A DNA stretch of 64,000 bases from Diphasiastrum complanatum (GCA_029204225.1 CM055099.1:52568708-52632707), one strand, 5' to 3'. Shown: positions 44,746 to 55,556, counted from the first letter of the stretch. Notes: generated from the letters alone by a model not told the origin. Numbers and translations: made by a program.

Positions 44746-44815
44746 ATAAGAGGGGAAGAATGTCATGCCCATGACTGGTCTCGGGTAGCGTGACTCTTAC
44801 TCTTAAGAAGGACAG
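44746..44815 (+). mobile_element. Chromovirus polypurine tract and start of 3' LTR
   Basis: The purine tract AAGAGGGGAAGAA (44748-44760) is followed by TGTCATGCCCATGACTGG (44761 onwards). The LTR is cut off after ~55 bp by a copia LTR. Confidence 0.7.
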
Positions 44816-45590
<775 letters not shown>

Positions 45591-45639
45591 TTTGAGATCT
45601 GGAAATTTTCTAATGTTGATAATATTGGAGACGGAGATC

Positions 45640-46009
45640 CAAATAGGTCAAGGACCTGTTATAAATAGTGTAAAAGCATGGGAAGAGATACGTTCTCTCT
45701 ATCTACTCTCATTCATGCTTATACATGAGATCTCTTTGGAATTTCATACTCATTGGTGCACTATAATGTTGATATCTTGATTTTTTGTGTGTAGAATGCA
45801 ATTGTTATATGTTTCTTGGATTCACACGTGTGAAGTACGGACAACAACAATACTTTATTATTATTTTGTCAAGATTTATTAGAGTTTATGGCTTCTTTGC
45901 AATGTTAGAGCTAGATTTCTACATTGTAAATGGTGTTAGATGTGCTATCTTTAGTAACCAAAGATCTTATAGTTTGATTGAATCTTAATGATCTAAAAAT
46001 TCTTCACAT
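45640..46009 (+). mobile_element. Family A-like 5' LTR fragment, plus strand
   Basis: It begins within an LTR (AAGGACCTGTTATAAATAG, TATA near 45659), contains CACACGTGTG (45823-45832) and ends ATTCTTCACA before a primer site. It lies head to head with the minus-strand LTR at 44816-45590. The 5' ~270 bp are missing. Confidence 0.75.
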
Positions 46010-46021
46010 GGTATTAGAGAT
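46010..46021 (+). promoter_or_regulatory. Degenerate tRNA-Met primer binding site
   Basis: TGGTATTAGAGA, with C-to-T and C-to-A changes from TGGTATCAGAGC. The following ~130 bp match the family A leader (AACATGCTAGAGA), then homology is lost. Confidence 0.75.
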
Positions 46022-46149
46022 TTGGTTATTTGAAGGATCAGCCATATTTAACAAGGATTTGGAGGAGTTACCAATTCTAGAACATGCTAGAGATATTTCT
46101 ATTAAAAAACCAAGCATTTTTCATATGTAAAATTGATTTTTTGTAGATT

Positions 46150-47280
46150 AAAACTCAATATAAGGCAAAATATTTGAAGTAGGCTGATTTCACTCCAGAC
46201 TTGGTGGAATGTGGCAACTTTAATTGCTATGAATAGGGCTATGCTCAGCATAGTAAAAGTACAAACGTGGAAATTTTAAAAACTTAAAAAAATCAAAAAT
46301 CAAAATTTTTAAAAAATAATAATAAAATTAGAAGAACTAAAAATCTTAAAAATTATTAAATTATTAAAATAAATGAATAATTAGAAATCTAAATATTGAT
46401 ATTAAATATTAAGATAAAGAATTTTAAAACTTTAAACATAAGAGTAATTTGATAGTTCACAAATAATGTGAAGTGTGTTAGAAAGAGAGAAAAAATTGTA
46501 GGTTGAAAAAAGATGATATGCTTAAAATTTTTCTTAGAAAAACACGAGTTGAAATGTGTCATACTCTTAATGAGCTTCAAGTTAGAAGTCTTGTTGCACA
46601 TGTTGGCTTCTAAAAATAGTGGAAAATATCTATTTTCTATTGTATAAGTGTTTAGATTTATTTAAAACAGTAACTAAATAAAAATATTATGGATCTATGT
46701 GTTGCACACCATGTTAACTAATATTTTTTGAAAATGTACAAATAAGAAATATTGCAATTAAATCCGTAGAGCAAGAAAAAAACGATTGTGAAAAAAATCA
46801 ATCAAGGGTTGACGATTTATGTTTAACACATGTGGATGTTTTAATATTTAATTTTAAATTGATAATGATGAACCATTTACGAAACTCAACAATATCTATT
46901 TTAGAAAAATTGACTTGGTAATTGGACAACCATTGTTTTCATTTCGTCACCAAACGAAGAAGGTCGACTTACACAATTTCTTGTCAATATTTGAAGCCGA
47001 TTAAAAAGAAAACTTTGTAAGTTGATTTTGATGAAGAAGATAGGGCCTTCAATTTCATCATCTAAAACAAAGAGCATTGATAATATATCAAGTTCCACAT
47101 TGAGACACATTAGTGGAAATCCTTTGAAAAATGTATTATAAAAAAAAGTGTTGTATACATATTTTGGGCCCTCAAATATTTTTTTAGAATTTGACTTCTA
47201 CAAAATCACTTGTTATTTTTCAGTATTTTTTTATTTTTTATTGTATAACTTGAAGATTAAGTATAAAAAAAAACTAAGAC
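46150..47280. repeat. AT-rich spacer with a diverged long-range duplication
   Basis: 46735-46893 and 47767-47925 are diverged direct copies 1.03 kb apart (shared words TTGCAATTA, TGTGGATRTTTT, AATGATGAACCATTTAC). The second lies in a 72-codon open frame (47733-47951), so both may be pieces of one lost gene. A single ATGCTCAGCAT palindrome is at 46241-46251. No other gene is seen. Confidence 0.5.
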
Positions 47281-47610
47281 CAACATAAGTTCTCTCTTGC
47301 TCAACATAGGTCAAAGTCCCAAAACAAATGTCATCGTGTTTTGAGCATAAGTCCTATGTTGAGCATAGGTTTAAGCATAAGTCCATTGAGTACTTATGCT
47401 GAGCATAAGTCCAGTTATGACGAGCATAGGTCTATGCTCAACATAGGTCGAGGGAAGACCTATGTTGAGCACAAGTCGAGAGAAATGTCCAGTGAACACT
47501 TATGTTGAGCATAGGTTGAGAGATGACCTATGTTGAACAAGAGAGAACTTATGTTGAGCATAAGTCAACAAAGAACTTATGTTGGTCGTCTAAAATAAAT
47601 GAAATAAATG
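47281..47610. repeat. Array of short hairpin units (CATARGTC...GAGCATA type)
   Basis: Many units of the form ACYTATG-YTGAG-CATARGT. Perfect ones are at 47353-47369, 47392-47410 (9-bp arms, 1-base loop) and 47547-47565. Variants with one change fill the rest. Spacing is irregular, so this is not a simple tandem array. There is no CRISPR-like repeat/spacer regularity. Confidence 0.8.
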
Positions 47611-47951
47611 TTGGGAGTCTTAATGCACTTTTAGCTTTGAAAATTAACGAAAATCATTTATTTTGGATTGTGAAAGTGATTGGCTTCATTAAGAATGATG
47701 ACACGTTGGTGAAAATTATATGTGTGCACTAGATGCGTACCACTTCAAAAAATGCTTTCTTGGAAAAGTACGAGTTACAAATGTTGCAATTAGATCCAAA
47801 AGACAAGATGGAACATTCAATAAAAAATCAACCAAGATTTGATAATATAAATCTCCAAGATGTGGATATATTTGCATTTAATTTTGAGTTAACAATGATG
47901 AACCATTTACAAAAGTCAACAATTTACGAAAGTCAAAAGATTTTGCGTTAA

Positions 47952-48208
47952 ATCTGTTCCCTATACATTGATAGCTAGATAGCTATTTCACATATGCAAT
48001 GGTGAATGCGAAATCTTTTGAAACGAGGAGTGGTTGAGGACCCATTTTTTTTTAAGCCCTTAAGATTTTTTAAAATTCTCATAAATTTTGAATCTTTAAA
48101 TAGACAAAAAAAAAAAATTTCGTAAGATATTACATTTTGCAAAAAATTTAAATTTAGACTGTGATGCAAGATATTATTAAAATTTTAGATTCAATTTGTT
48201 CACTGTAG
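47952..48208. other. AT-rich spacer
   Basis: Downstream (3') of the methyltransferase pseudogene. No coding signal. Confidence 0.4.
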
Positions 48209-49378
48209 TCAAAAATTTCTGATCAAATCGTTTGGTTTAGGACTAGCATCCCTTCCAAGATTTAAATTTACTTGAGCAATAGACTGGTCTTGTGTAATGA
48301 CATGCACTATAATATTATAAGATTGTTCAACCACCTCTGGTAGATCACCTTCATCACCTACAATGCCACTAGTAGGCAGTTGGGGTTCTTTGCAAAGTGA
48401 AGCAATATTATCTTCTGAGGGGCCTAATTTACCCATTTCTTGAAACTCGTCTGGCAAAACTTACTAAACTCTCATCTAGCTCTATTGCCACGACATGTTT
48501 GCCCTTTTGAATGTCACATGCATTGGTTGTCCCACTACCACTAAATAAATCCAAAATACAGTTAGTCGGATTAGAAAAGATGTTAATTAATTTATTTAAA
48601 AATTGTTGTGGCTTTTGGTGTGGAGAAGCCATAGAACCAGTCATGGGATTCTTCAGCTTTTTTGTCACTATAGGAAATTCGAAATGAATGCCAAAATCAA
48701 TAATTCCTACAGTGTTGTAATGCAACATTGACCTCTTGCCATCAGTTGAAAAATAGCCGATAGAAAGATATTCAATTTCATTACAAAGACAAGCACCACC
48801 ATAGTTTCTTACATTTGGCTTGAACCTACAATTATTTTAGAAAAAAATGATTAGCAAATGATCAATCTAGTTGACAGAAAATGTTTAGAACAGAGGAATT
48901 GTTTATAAATGTGTTCAGACAAAATCAAAATAGTTATTTACCAAATTGCATTCTTAATTCCTACACTTCGAGAAGTGCTTTGTGCACACCAACTTGTTGC
49001 CAACTGAAGTGGAATACCACTATCCTCCACAATGGAGCTGTGGTGACCTCTAGAAAATCAGCAACAACCTCCTTCATCTCAGTATATTTGAAAGGGCGAT
49101 CATCATTTAACAAGCTCGCCAGTTTAAAACCGTAAGGAATGTTTGTGATGCAAAGAGTGTATGGTCTTCCTTTCATAAACTTCATGATTTCTCTTGCATC
49201 GCTTTGTTGAATTGTATAAGAACAAGGAGGATCATAACAGACTTCGGGACAAATGTCTCCTTTGGATCATTGTCAATGCTCGTTTTCCCAGCCTGATGAC
49301 TCTCCCTTTGTCTCCTCTCAGCTTTTGTCTTTTGAAGGTGGGTCCTAAATTGTTCAGGAAGCTATCCACACTTCTTAT
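48209..49378 (-). pseudogene. Bacterial-type N4/N6 DNA methyltransferase pseudogene
   Basis: Minus strand, read from 49378 downwards. The first coding block (FLNNLGPTFKRQKL) changes frame near 49216 into YDPPCSYTIQQSDAREI, then MKGRPYTLCITNIPYGFKLA (about 49135-49185). NIPYG stands where N6/N4 methylases have (D/N/S)PPY. The block runs to ~48961, with a 1-base frameshift near 48965, to a GT donor; exon 2 starts at 48825 (FKPNVRNYGG). It contains SPHQKPQQFLNKLI and the SAM-binding LDLFSGSGTTNA (motif I). Motif IV before motif I is the order of the beta-type N4/N6 enzymes (Pfam N6_N4_Mtase). The end is in a second frame (48209-48457) or at 48429. Two to three frameshifts make it dead. Relation to DNA methylases reported in some non-seed plants, or to transposon or viral enzymes, is undecided. 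Confidence 0.7.
48826..48941 (-). other. Predicted GT-AG intron (116 bp) in the methyltransferase pseudogene
   Basis: The minus-strand donor is TTTG|GTAAAT and the acceptor is TTGTAG|GTTC. Splicing joins an open frame on both sides (NAIW then FKPNVR), with a Trp codon split TG|G. An intron argues against a recent bacterial contaminant. Confidence 0.65.
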
Positions 49379-49410
49379 CTTCAGAACTCTGTGAAAAATA
49401 CAAAAAATTG

Positions 49411-49638
49411 CATATATTAGAATGCACCTATGCTTAGCATGGTTACAACATCACGAAATCTTGGAATCAACAACTCATGTGAGAATCATATATTAGATTG
49501 CACCTATGCTTAGCATGGTTACAACATCTCAGAATCTTGGAATCAACAAGGCTTGTGAGAATCATATATTAGAATGCACATATGCTTAGCATGGTTACAA
49601 TGTCTCAGAATCTTGAAATCAACAACTCATGTGAAAAT
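49411..49638. repeat. Three 76-bp tandem repeats
   Basis: Units start CATATATTAG at 49411, 49487 and 49563, exactly 76 bp apart. Each contains ATGCTTAGCATGGTTACAA and CTTGRAATCAACAA. Each carries one ATGCTTAGCAT palindrome. Confidence 0.92.
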
Positions 49639-50025
49639 CTTATGTTGAGCATGGTTAAAGGAGTTGAAAAAAATGTCTATAAAAAATCTCTAAAGACAAA
49701 TACTCATGATCAACATAAATAGTTCTTTCTCGACTTGTGGTACAGATTCTGGTATAATTTATCAGATTGTAAACGAACCAATGGTGTGCAACCAATGGAC
49801 ATGCAACACTTTGGCTGGTTGCTATTTTAAATAAAATTTAGCACTTTGGCAATCCAAAATGGATGTCCTTGGTTGTTTTTTGAGAGTAGAAGTGCAACAA
49901 GACTTCCAATTTGAATTTCATTCAAAAATCACCGCACCACTTTATTTTTGCAGCTTTTAGCAACTGTACTTTGTTTCTTTGACTAGCTACTTGAGCATAG
50001 GTAGTTGCACTTTCACATTACATTG
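49639..50025. other. Spacer
   Basis: No gene. One degenerate unit (ATGTTGAGCATGG) is at ~49642. Confidence 0.4.
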
Positions 50026-50400
50026 TGCCATGCTCAGCAAAGGAAGAAGCTAGACCAACTACTTTGCAAAGGTATGCTCGGCATGGCAAGTGCTTCGGAT
50101 GCTATGCTGAGCATAGCTTCAAGGCAGCGTGTTCTTAGTTTGAATATGCTGAGCACAGCTTCAAGCGCCCACTATCTCGTCGTCTGCTATGCTGAGCATA
50201 GCTTCATGGATGTAACCTCTTTGGTTGACTATGCTAAGCATTGTCAACCAAAGAGGTTACGTCCATGAACTTATGCTCAACATAGCGTTGAGAGGGCTTT
50301 CTCTTTTAGTGCCTATGCTCAACATAGCTTAAGCTTGTTATTTTTTTAGCATGTTGTGCCAAGCATAGACCGAAGAGTTTATGTTGCTTAAATATTAGAT
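50026..50400. repeat. Palindrome cluster with large inverted repeat
   Basis: Perfect GCTATGCTGAGCATAGC palindromes are at 50101-50117 and 50186-50202. Looser versions lie near 50026, 50075, 50143, 50268 and 50318. A 44-bp inverted repeat has arms at 50186-50229 and 50243-50286 (4 mismatches). Its 13-bp loop contains ATGCTAAGCAT (50231-50241). Confidence 0.88.
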
Positions 50401-50469
50401 AAACTATTAATTTAGCACATGCTGCTACAACCAGTCACTCAATTCAGCAACAAAAAAAAGATAAAGTAG

Positions 50470-51364
50470 CTTTCATGACCAAGGTTGGAGAACAACAGGA
50501 TATCGATTCCTAGTATCTAGAATCTGGAACAATGCAACATATGACTCTTCATCATGACTGGTTCAAGGCCTCAACCACTCTCGAAACTCATCTCATTCTA
50601 TCAAGGGTGAAGGAATAATCAGGGTCGAATTTTAGAAAGGTGAAGTCAAGTTGTTGTCCAATGTCCTTCATGTTTCAAATTTGACAAAAAATCTGCTCTC
50701 AATTAGCAAAATCACTGATTCAAGTTATTCGATACAGATGACTACACAATTCTTGACAAATCTCGAAAAGTTCTAGCTTTTGGTAGAATAAGCAGCTATC
50801 TACACAAACTTAGCCACTATTATTCTTCTAGTAGTCAAGCTCTTCATACATCCACTTCTGAATCAACTGATATGCTTTGGCATTTCAGATTAGGCCATCT
50901 TAACTTCAATAGTGTTCAATAAATGTCGACTCAAAATCTAGTGCAAGGTATTCCTTTTGTTAGCAAACCAACTTCTCCATGTGAAAGCTGTATTATCAAC
51001 AAGTATGATATAAGTCCTTTTATTTCTGATTCAATTCATACTTCCAAAGGTTTGGTTGATCTTGTACATAGTGACATTTGTCACCCAATGCAAACTACTT
51101 CGACAAGGGGAGCTCTCTATTTCTTAACCTTCATCGATGACTTCTCTTGAAGGACTGCTACTTACTTTCTGAAAAACAAATTAGAAGCATTCAAGTTCTA
51201 CAAAAAATTCAAGACGTCTGCTGAAAATCAAACCCAAAGGAAGATCAAAGCACTACGCACTGATGGAGGGAGAAAATTTATCTCCACAAAATTCAAGGAG
51301 TTCTGCAAGGCCAACGGAATACATCAATAGTATACAATGAGCTACCCACCTTAGTCCAATGGCG
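50470..51364 (+). pseudogene. Copia E: protease and integrase N-terminal part
   Basis: An old copia element, upstream of the element B insertion. The protease is degenerate (YLESGTMQHMTLHHDWF, with DSGA now ESGT). The pre-integrase finger reads MLWHFRLGHLNFNSVQ with CESCIINK. The core has LVHSDICHPMQTT (first Asp), YFLTFIDDFS and LRTDGGRKFIS (second Asp). Several stops (at ~50921, 51147, 51329 and 51352) break it. Gag was not recognised upstream. The coding continues at 57433 after the 6-kb insertion. Confidence 0.85.
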
Positions 51365-52015
51365 TGTGAAGGATTTCAGATCATTCAAGATCCAATCCAA
51401 GTCCCAAATCTTTGGTTACAATAAGGAGCAAACCAACATCCTGCCAATGTAGAAAAATCAGCATCTACATACAAAATGAGATGCAAACTCTAAGAGATAT
51501 TGATCAAACATGAACCAAAACATAAAATATGTTTGTTTTTCGTACAATTACAGTACCCTACTGTATTTCACATGTGTGGAACCTAAAATAGCAATAAATG
51601 ATCATTCTACACACAAGATTGCAAGATAACACCAAGGTAGTGCACCAATGAGTAGTAGAACCCAAAGAGAACCATGTATAATGATGAAATGAGATAGAGA
51701 AGAGAGAAGATGACTCTCTCCATGAGTTACATCCTTTTATAGCAGGTCCAAACCCTATTTGGCCACTTGGCTTTCCCACCAAAATGCTAACTCTACCAAT
51801 CTTGGGTCTAGATTCAATGTACCCAACTTATTCAAATTGAATCTACTCAAACTCGCATTTTATCTTTCCCTTATTTTCAAAAAGTGTCTATTCAAATGAA
51901 ATTTAGACTAATGAACTTTGAAAAGTCAACCTCTAAGTCTAAAACAAGTTTTGACCTCAATATGCCAAATATGAAAATATTGCAAAATGTGATGAAACTA
52001 GTTGAATCTTTCACA
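51365..52015 (-). repeat. Element B 3' LTR
   Basis: 651 bp. The minus-strand reading starts TGTGAAAGATTCAACTAG and ends ATCCTTCACA. The G-box palindrome is CACATGTGTG (near 51568) instead of CACACGTGTG, the same change as in the 5' LTR. Confidence 0.93.
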
Positions 52016-52571
52016 CTCCCTCTTCAACTAGTTTTAGCATAGACTTTGATAATACTCCAAGTGAAGTCCTATGCTTCATGAACAAGTCTTTTCCCAATGC
52101 TTTGGTGAAGATATCAGCTACACATTCCCTTGAAGACACATGTTGAAGCTCCACCTCCTTTGCAATGACTCGCTCCCTCACAAAATGATATTGTATCTCA
52201 ATATGCATGCTCCTAGCATGAAAGATAGGATTGGATGCCATTCTTTGGGCTGATTGATTGTCACAAAAGATGATTGGGCTCTCTGAAAAATCCAGCAAGT
52301 GAAGATCCTTGATCATCCTTTTGATCCATACCATCTCCTTTGTGCAATGTGTAAGAGCTTTGTACTCGGCCTCACTAGATGACAATGAGATAGTGGCTTG
52401 TTTCTTTGACATCCGTGATATAGCTCCATCACCTATGAAAACACAATAAGCATTAATGGATTTCCTATCCATTACATCTCCAGCATACTCCAAATCTGAA
52501 AATCCAAAAAGATTAGGTGATGATCCCTCATACAATATGCCAAAATCTCGAGTTCCAATGATGTACCTCAA
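52011..52571 (-). pseudogene. Element B RNase H domain
   Basis: The last 186 codons of copia pol, from LRYIIGTRDFGILYEGSS through SSSEAEYKALTHC, FCDNQSAQRMASNP and IFTKALGKDLFMKH to EEGV. It is almost identical to the family A copies at 3973-4530 and 63760-64000. The frame is open, and the TGA is formed in the LTR start. Upstream homology stops at about 52590, where foreign sequence begins. Confidence 0.9.
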
Positions 52572-52582
52572 AACTCGCTTTC

Positions 52583-53359
52583 CTAGCCTCCAATGCTCTT
52601 AGCATAGTTTTTGCCAATAAAACTTTGATCCATCATAAGAATGATCTTCTTCCTAAGAATAGATCTACTTTCAATGATCATGTAATGCTCAAAATAGAAA
52701 CAACCATAATTGATATAGAGAATAGTATCCACTTGGGATGCTTCACTATTTCTTAAATCAATTTTACATGTAAAAATGTGACTAGAACATGAAGAATCAA
52801 ATAGAATGTAAGTGAAATGATTCCACCATGCTTCCAACTCTGAACTCTCTGGAAAAATACAGCAAACAAACAATAAATGTGAGTGATCAACTTTTGCTTG
52901 CATGTCTCCTCCTCCTTTGTCCTTTGTTGCCTTGTATCCACCATGATACTCCATGAATGAGCCTCCATCTTCATCTTGCCATAAGAAACCATCAAACCTT
53001 GGAAATCCATGAGTAGGTGAGTACATAAATGATGCAAATCCATCACCACATGACTCCGTAAACCAAGTAGTTTTCACTAGTCCATCTTCAAGATCTACTT
53101 GACACAAGAAAATGACCATGAATTCACCAAAAATTGACAATCTCCAAGTATTGGCACCAAGTAGCTCAGCACTTGAGAACTTAGCCATGGATGAGTGACA
53201 TAATGAACCTCCAATAGCTTCATTTTCATCAGCAAAATCAGCCAAGAATGCTAGTACAACTCCAACAATAAGATATTGCAAGACAATGTAGCTAGTTTGT
53301 CCATATCTTGACAATTTGCACACATCCACATGAAATAGCTCAAACATGAGATAGAACAA
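52583..53359 (-). other. 258-codon ORF in the foreign segment of element B
   Basis: Open on the minus strand, directly upstream of RNase H and in the region that replaced reverse transcriptase. There is a possible membrane-spanning stretch near residues 25-40 (IVLQYLIVGVVLAFLADFA). The rest (ANTWRLSIFGEFMVIFLC, TTWFTESCGDGFASFMYS, FPRFDGFLWQDEDGGSFMEY) matches no pol domain I know. It has its own ATG but may be part of one captured transcript with the ORF upstream. Confidence 0.4.
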
Positions 53360-53561
53360 GTAAAGTAAACTTGAAAAACACTTCCTTGTTGCTCCTTTGA
53401 CCTTACTTGAGTCTTCAATAAGCTGCTAAAACAGATCCATAACATCTTTGCCAATTACCTCTCCTTTGATGCTCTTGACTAGCTCCAAATTGCCACCTTT
53501 CCTTTTGTGTTCTTGAAGCCCTTTGAGACCAACCTCTTGATCTTCCTCTTGATCATCAAAG

Positions 53562-55556
53562 TCATTGAACAAACTTTTTTTTTCCAGATCCATTACTTGC
53601 TTTTCCATTATGAAAAACATGAGAACCAATATCCACTTGCATAGCATCATCTACACAAGAAAATTCTTCAAAACATGTGAATAAATCAAAGTGTGTCGCT
53701 TCCACTTGCTTACCTTTCTCTTGATCATCAAATATATCAAAGATATGAATATCTTCAAAACTGAACCTCTGAAAATACTCCCTCTCAAACATATGATCTA
53801 GATCCAGCAAGATCTCATCAATGCTTGATCTCGAATTTCCACAAAGGTTAGTGAAAACAATGTCACCAATGTCACCATCATAAATCAAAAGATAGATTCC
53901 AAACTTTCCATCCAACATGAAGTAGAGTAGGTGAAGATGAGTATCAAACCTAAGAAATCCAGCCCTCTTGAGTTCATACAAAACCTCAATAAGCTCACCA
54001 ATGAGATCTCCCTTGTCTTGAAGAAATTGCCTCTCGATTTGTTCCATGTAGTCTTCTCCAACCAACCTTTTGCCATCTCGATCATGAGTGATCAATTCAC
54101 AATCATAGAATCCTTTGAGTTGATGAAGAGATGTGAGATCCATGCCTTGGATCTTCCCAAGAACCAATCTTTCATTGCTCTTTCCTTCATAAGACTCCCT
54201 CTTAATGATTGCATCATAAGAAGTAGAAACCTCAAAGACATTAGAAGCCATGAAAAAAATGATTAGTACCTTCAACATAAGGATGATTGAAGTACTCTCT
54301 TTTTTCAAACGAGGACTTCTACTCAATGTTTTAGGTAATGAATCATATGATAATGATTCTTCCTCACTATCATTCACAATGACATCATTCAAAGTACATC
54401 CTACTTTGAACTCTTCACATACTTCTCTTCTTCTTGACTTGTGACTATCTCCCTCACTAAGTCTCTTGATAGAACCATTTGATCTACTCTCTTTATGAAG
54501 ACATGTGACTCCACTTGCTGGAAAAATGACTTTCTTGAAATCATAACAAAAGAATGTAGAAGAACCACCTCCTTCATGCATGCACCTAGCAACATCCTTT
54601 TCCATATGATCAAAGAAATCATTAGCAACAATCTTTTCCAAGGAAGAACCTTCACCTCCATTGATGAAGTTAGCTCTCTCCTTACCTTTTGCATGCTTGC
54701 ACTTGCCATGAAGAACCATTGAAACACCATCATTATCCTCAAGACTAGCCAAGTTAGCACAAAGATGAACATCTCCAAGAAGCATATTAGATCTTGACCT
54801 AGATCTAGCATAAGGAAGCTTGTTAGACTTTGCATAAGATCCACCAATCTTATTGATGCTAAAAGGTAACTTTGGAAAGTTGAGACCAATCTCCTTTTCC
54901 ATTCCATTCTTTTTGTTAGCCATAACAAAAGCATCAAGCTTGAAAAGTCTACCTTGTCTATTGCCCCTAGCAACCAAGATTTCTTTCTTTGTAATGAAAC
55001 AAGCATCACCCCCAAACTTTGCCATGTATCCTTTCTCTATCATTTGACCAACACTTATCAAATTCTTTGAAAGTGAAGGAATGTAAAGAACACCATCAAG
55101 TATTGCTTTCTTATTAGTAGAGAGACAAATAGGAATTGAACCAATACCTTCAATCGCACACTCACCACCATTGGCCATGTGAATTACTTTCTTGGCTCCA
55201 TCATAAGTGACCAAAGAAGTAAACAACTCCTTGTGACTAGTCATGTGTGAGCTAGCTCCACTATCAATCCACCATGAATCTTTGTCACCTTCACTTGATA
55301 TTGGACTTGAAGAACACATCAAAAGAGAATCACCACCACCTAGACCCTCATCATTAGTAGTAAAGTTTATTTGCTTGCTACCTTCATCTCTTTGCTTCTT
55401 CAAACATTCATTTGCAAAACGCCCTTTGGTTCCACAATAAAAGCATTTCAACTTAGACTTATCTTTCTTTTTGCCAAAAGAAGAAGTCTCACCTTGATCT
55501 TGCCCTTTAGACCACTTGCCTTTGCCTTTGCCCTTGAACTTGCCTTTGATGAACAT
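53562..55556 (-). CDS. Element B gag end, protease and captured kinase-like sequence (664 codons)
   Basis: Residues 1-255 are copia: zinc knuckle CFYCGTKGRFANEC (38-51, with His replaced by Arg), protease WWIDSGASSHMT (95-106), then pre-integrase sequence with a deletion, ending at LPYARSRSRS. From ~257 on nothing matches family A. Residues ~440-600 resemble a degenerate protein kinase: AIIKR (450-454) like the ATP-lysine strand, a helix with NER, ELIEVLYELKRAGFLRFDTH before a broken catalytic loop (FDTHLHLLYFMLDG) and LIYDGD in place of DFG. A hydrophobic segment is at 424-436. The foreign part is open for ~400 codons in frame with gag. The ATG at 55556 is internal: the frame continues upstream into gag past a single stop at 55605. 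Confidence 0.6.
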   Translation of the reverse strand: MFIKGKFKGKGKGKWSKGQDQGETSSFGKKKDKSKLKCFYCGTKGRFANECLKKQRDEGSKQINFTTNDEGLGGGDSLLMCSSSPISSEGDKDSWWIDSGASSHMTSHKELFTSLVTYDGAKKVIHMANGGECAIEGIGSIPICLSTNKKAILDGVLYIPSLSKNLISVGQMIEKGYMAKFGGDACFITKKEILVARGNRQGRLFKLDAFVMANKKNGMEKEIGLNFPKLPFSINKIGGSYAKSNKLPYARSRSRSNMLLGDVHLCANLASLEDNDGVSMVLHGKCKHAKGKERANFINGGEGSSLEKIVANDFFDHMEKDVARCMHEGGGSSTFFCYDFKKVIFPASGVTCLHKESRSNGSIKRLSEGDSHKSRRREVCEEFKVGCTLNDVIVNDSEEESLSYDSLPKTLSRSPRLKKESTSIILMLKVLIIFFMASNVFEVSTSYDAIIKRESYEGKSNERLVLGKIQGMDLTSLHQLKGFYDCELITHDRDGKRLVGEDYMEQIERQFLQDKGDLIGELIEVLYELKRAGFLRFDTHLHLLYFMLDGKFGIYLLIYDGDIGDIVFTNLCGNSRSSIDEILLDLDHMFEREYFQRFSFEDIHIFDIFDDQEKGKQVEATHFDLFTCFEEFSCVDDAMQVDIGSHVFHNGKASNGSGKKKFVQ

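Noticed and set aside
47281-47610. CRISPR-like array
   Set aside because: Units are irregularly spaced and variable, with no unique spacers. The genome is a plant's.
48881-49135. Plus-strand ORF opposite the methyltransferase
   Set aside because: The minus strand has the conserved methylase motifs; the plus ORF is a shadow.
52753-53049. 98-codon minus ORF (also 53251-53454, 53885-54085, 54401-55015) as separate genes
   Set aside because: These are other-frame shadows of the 258- and 664-codon frames of element B.
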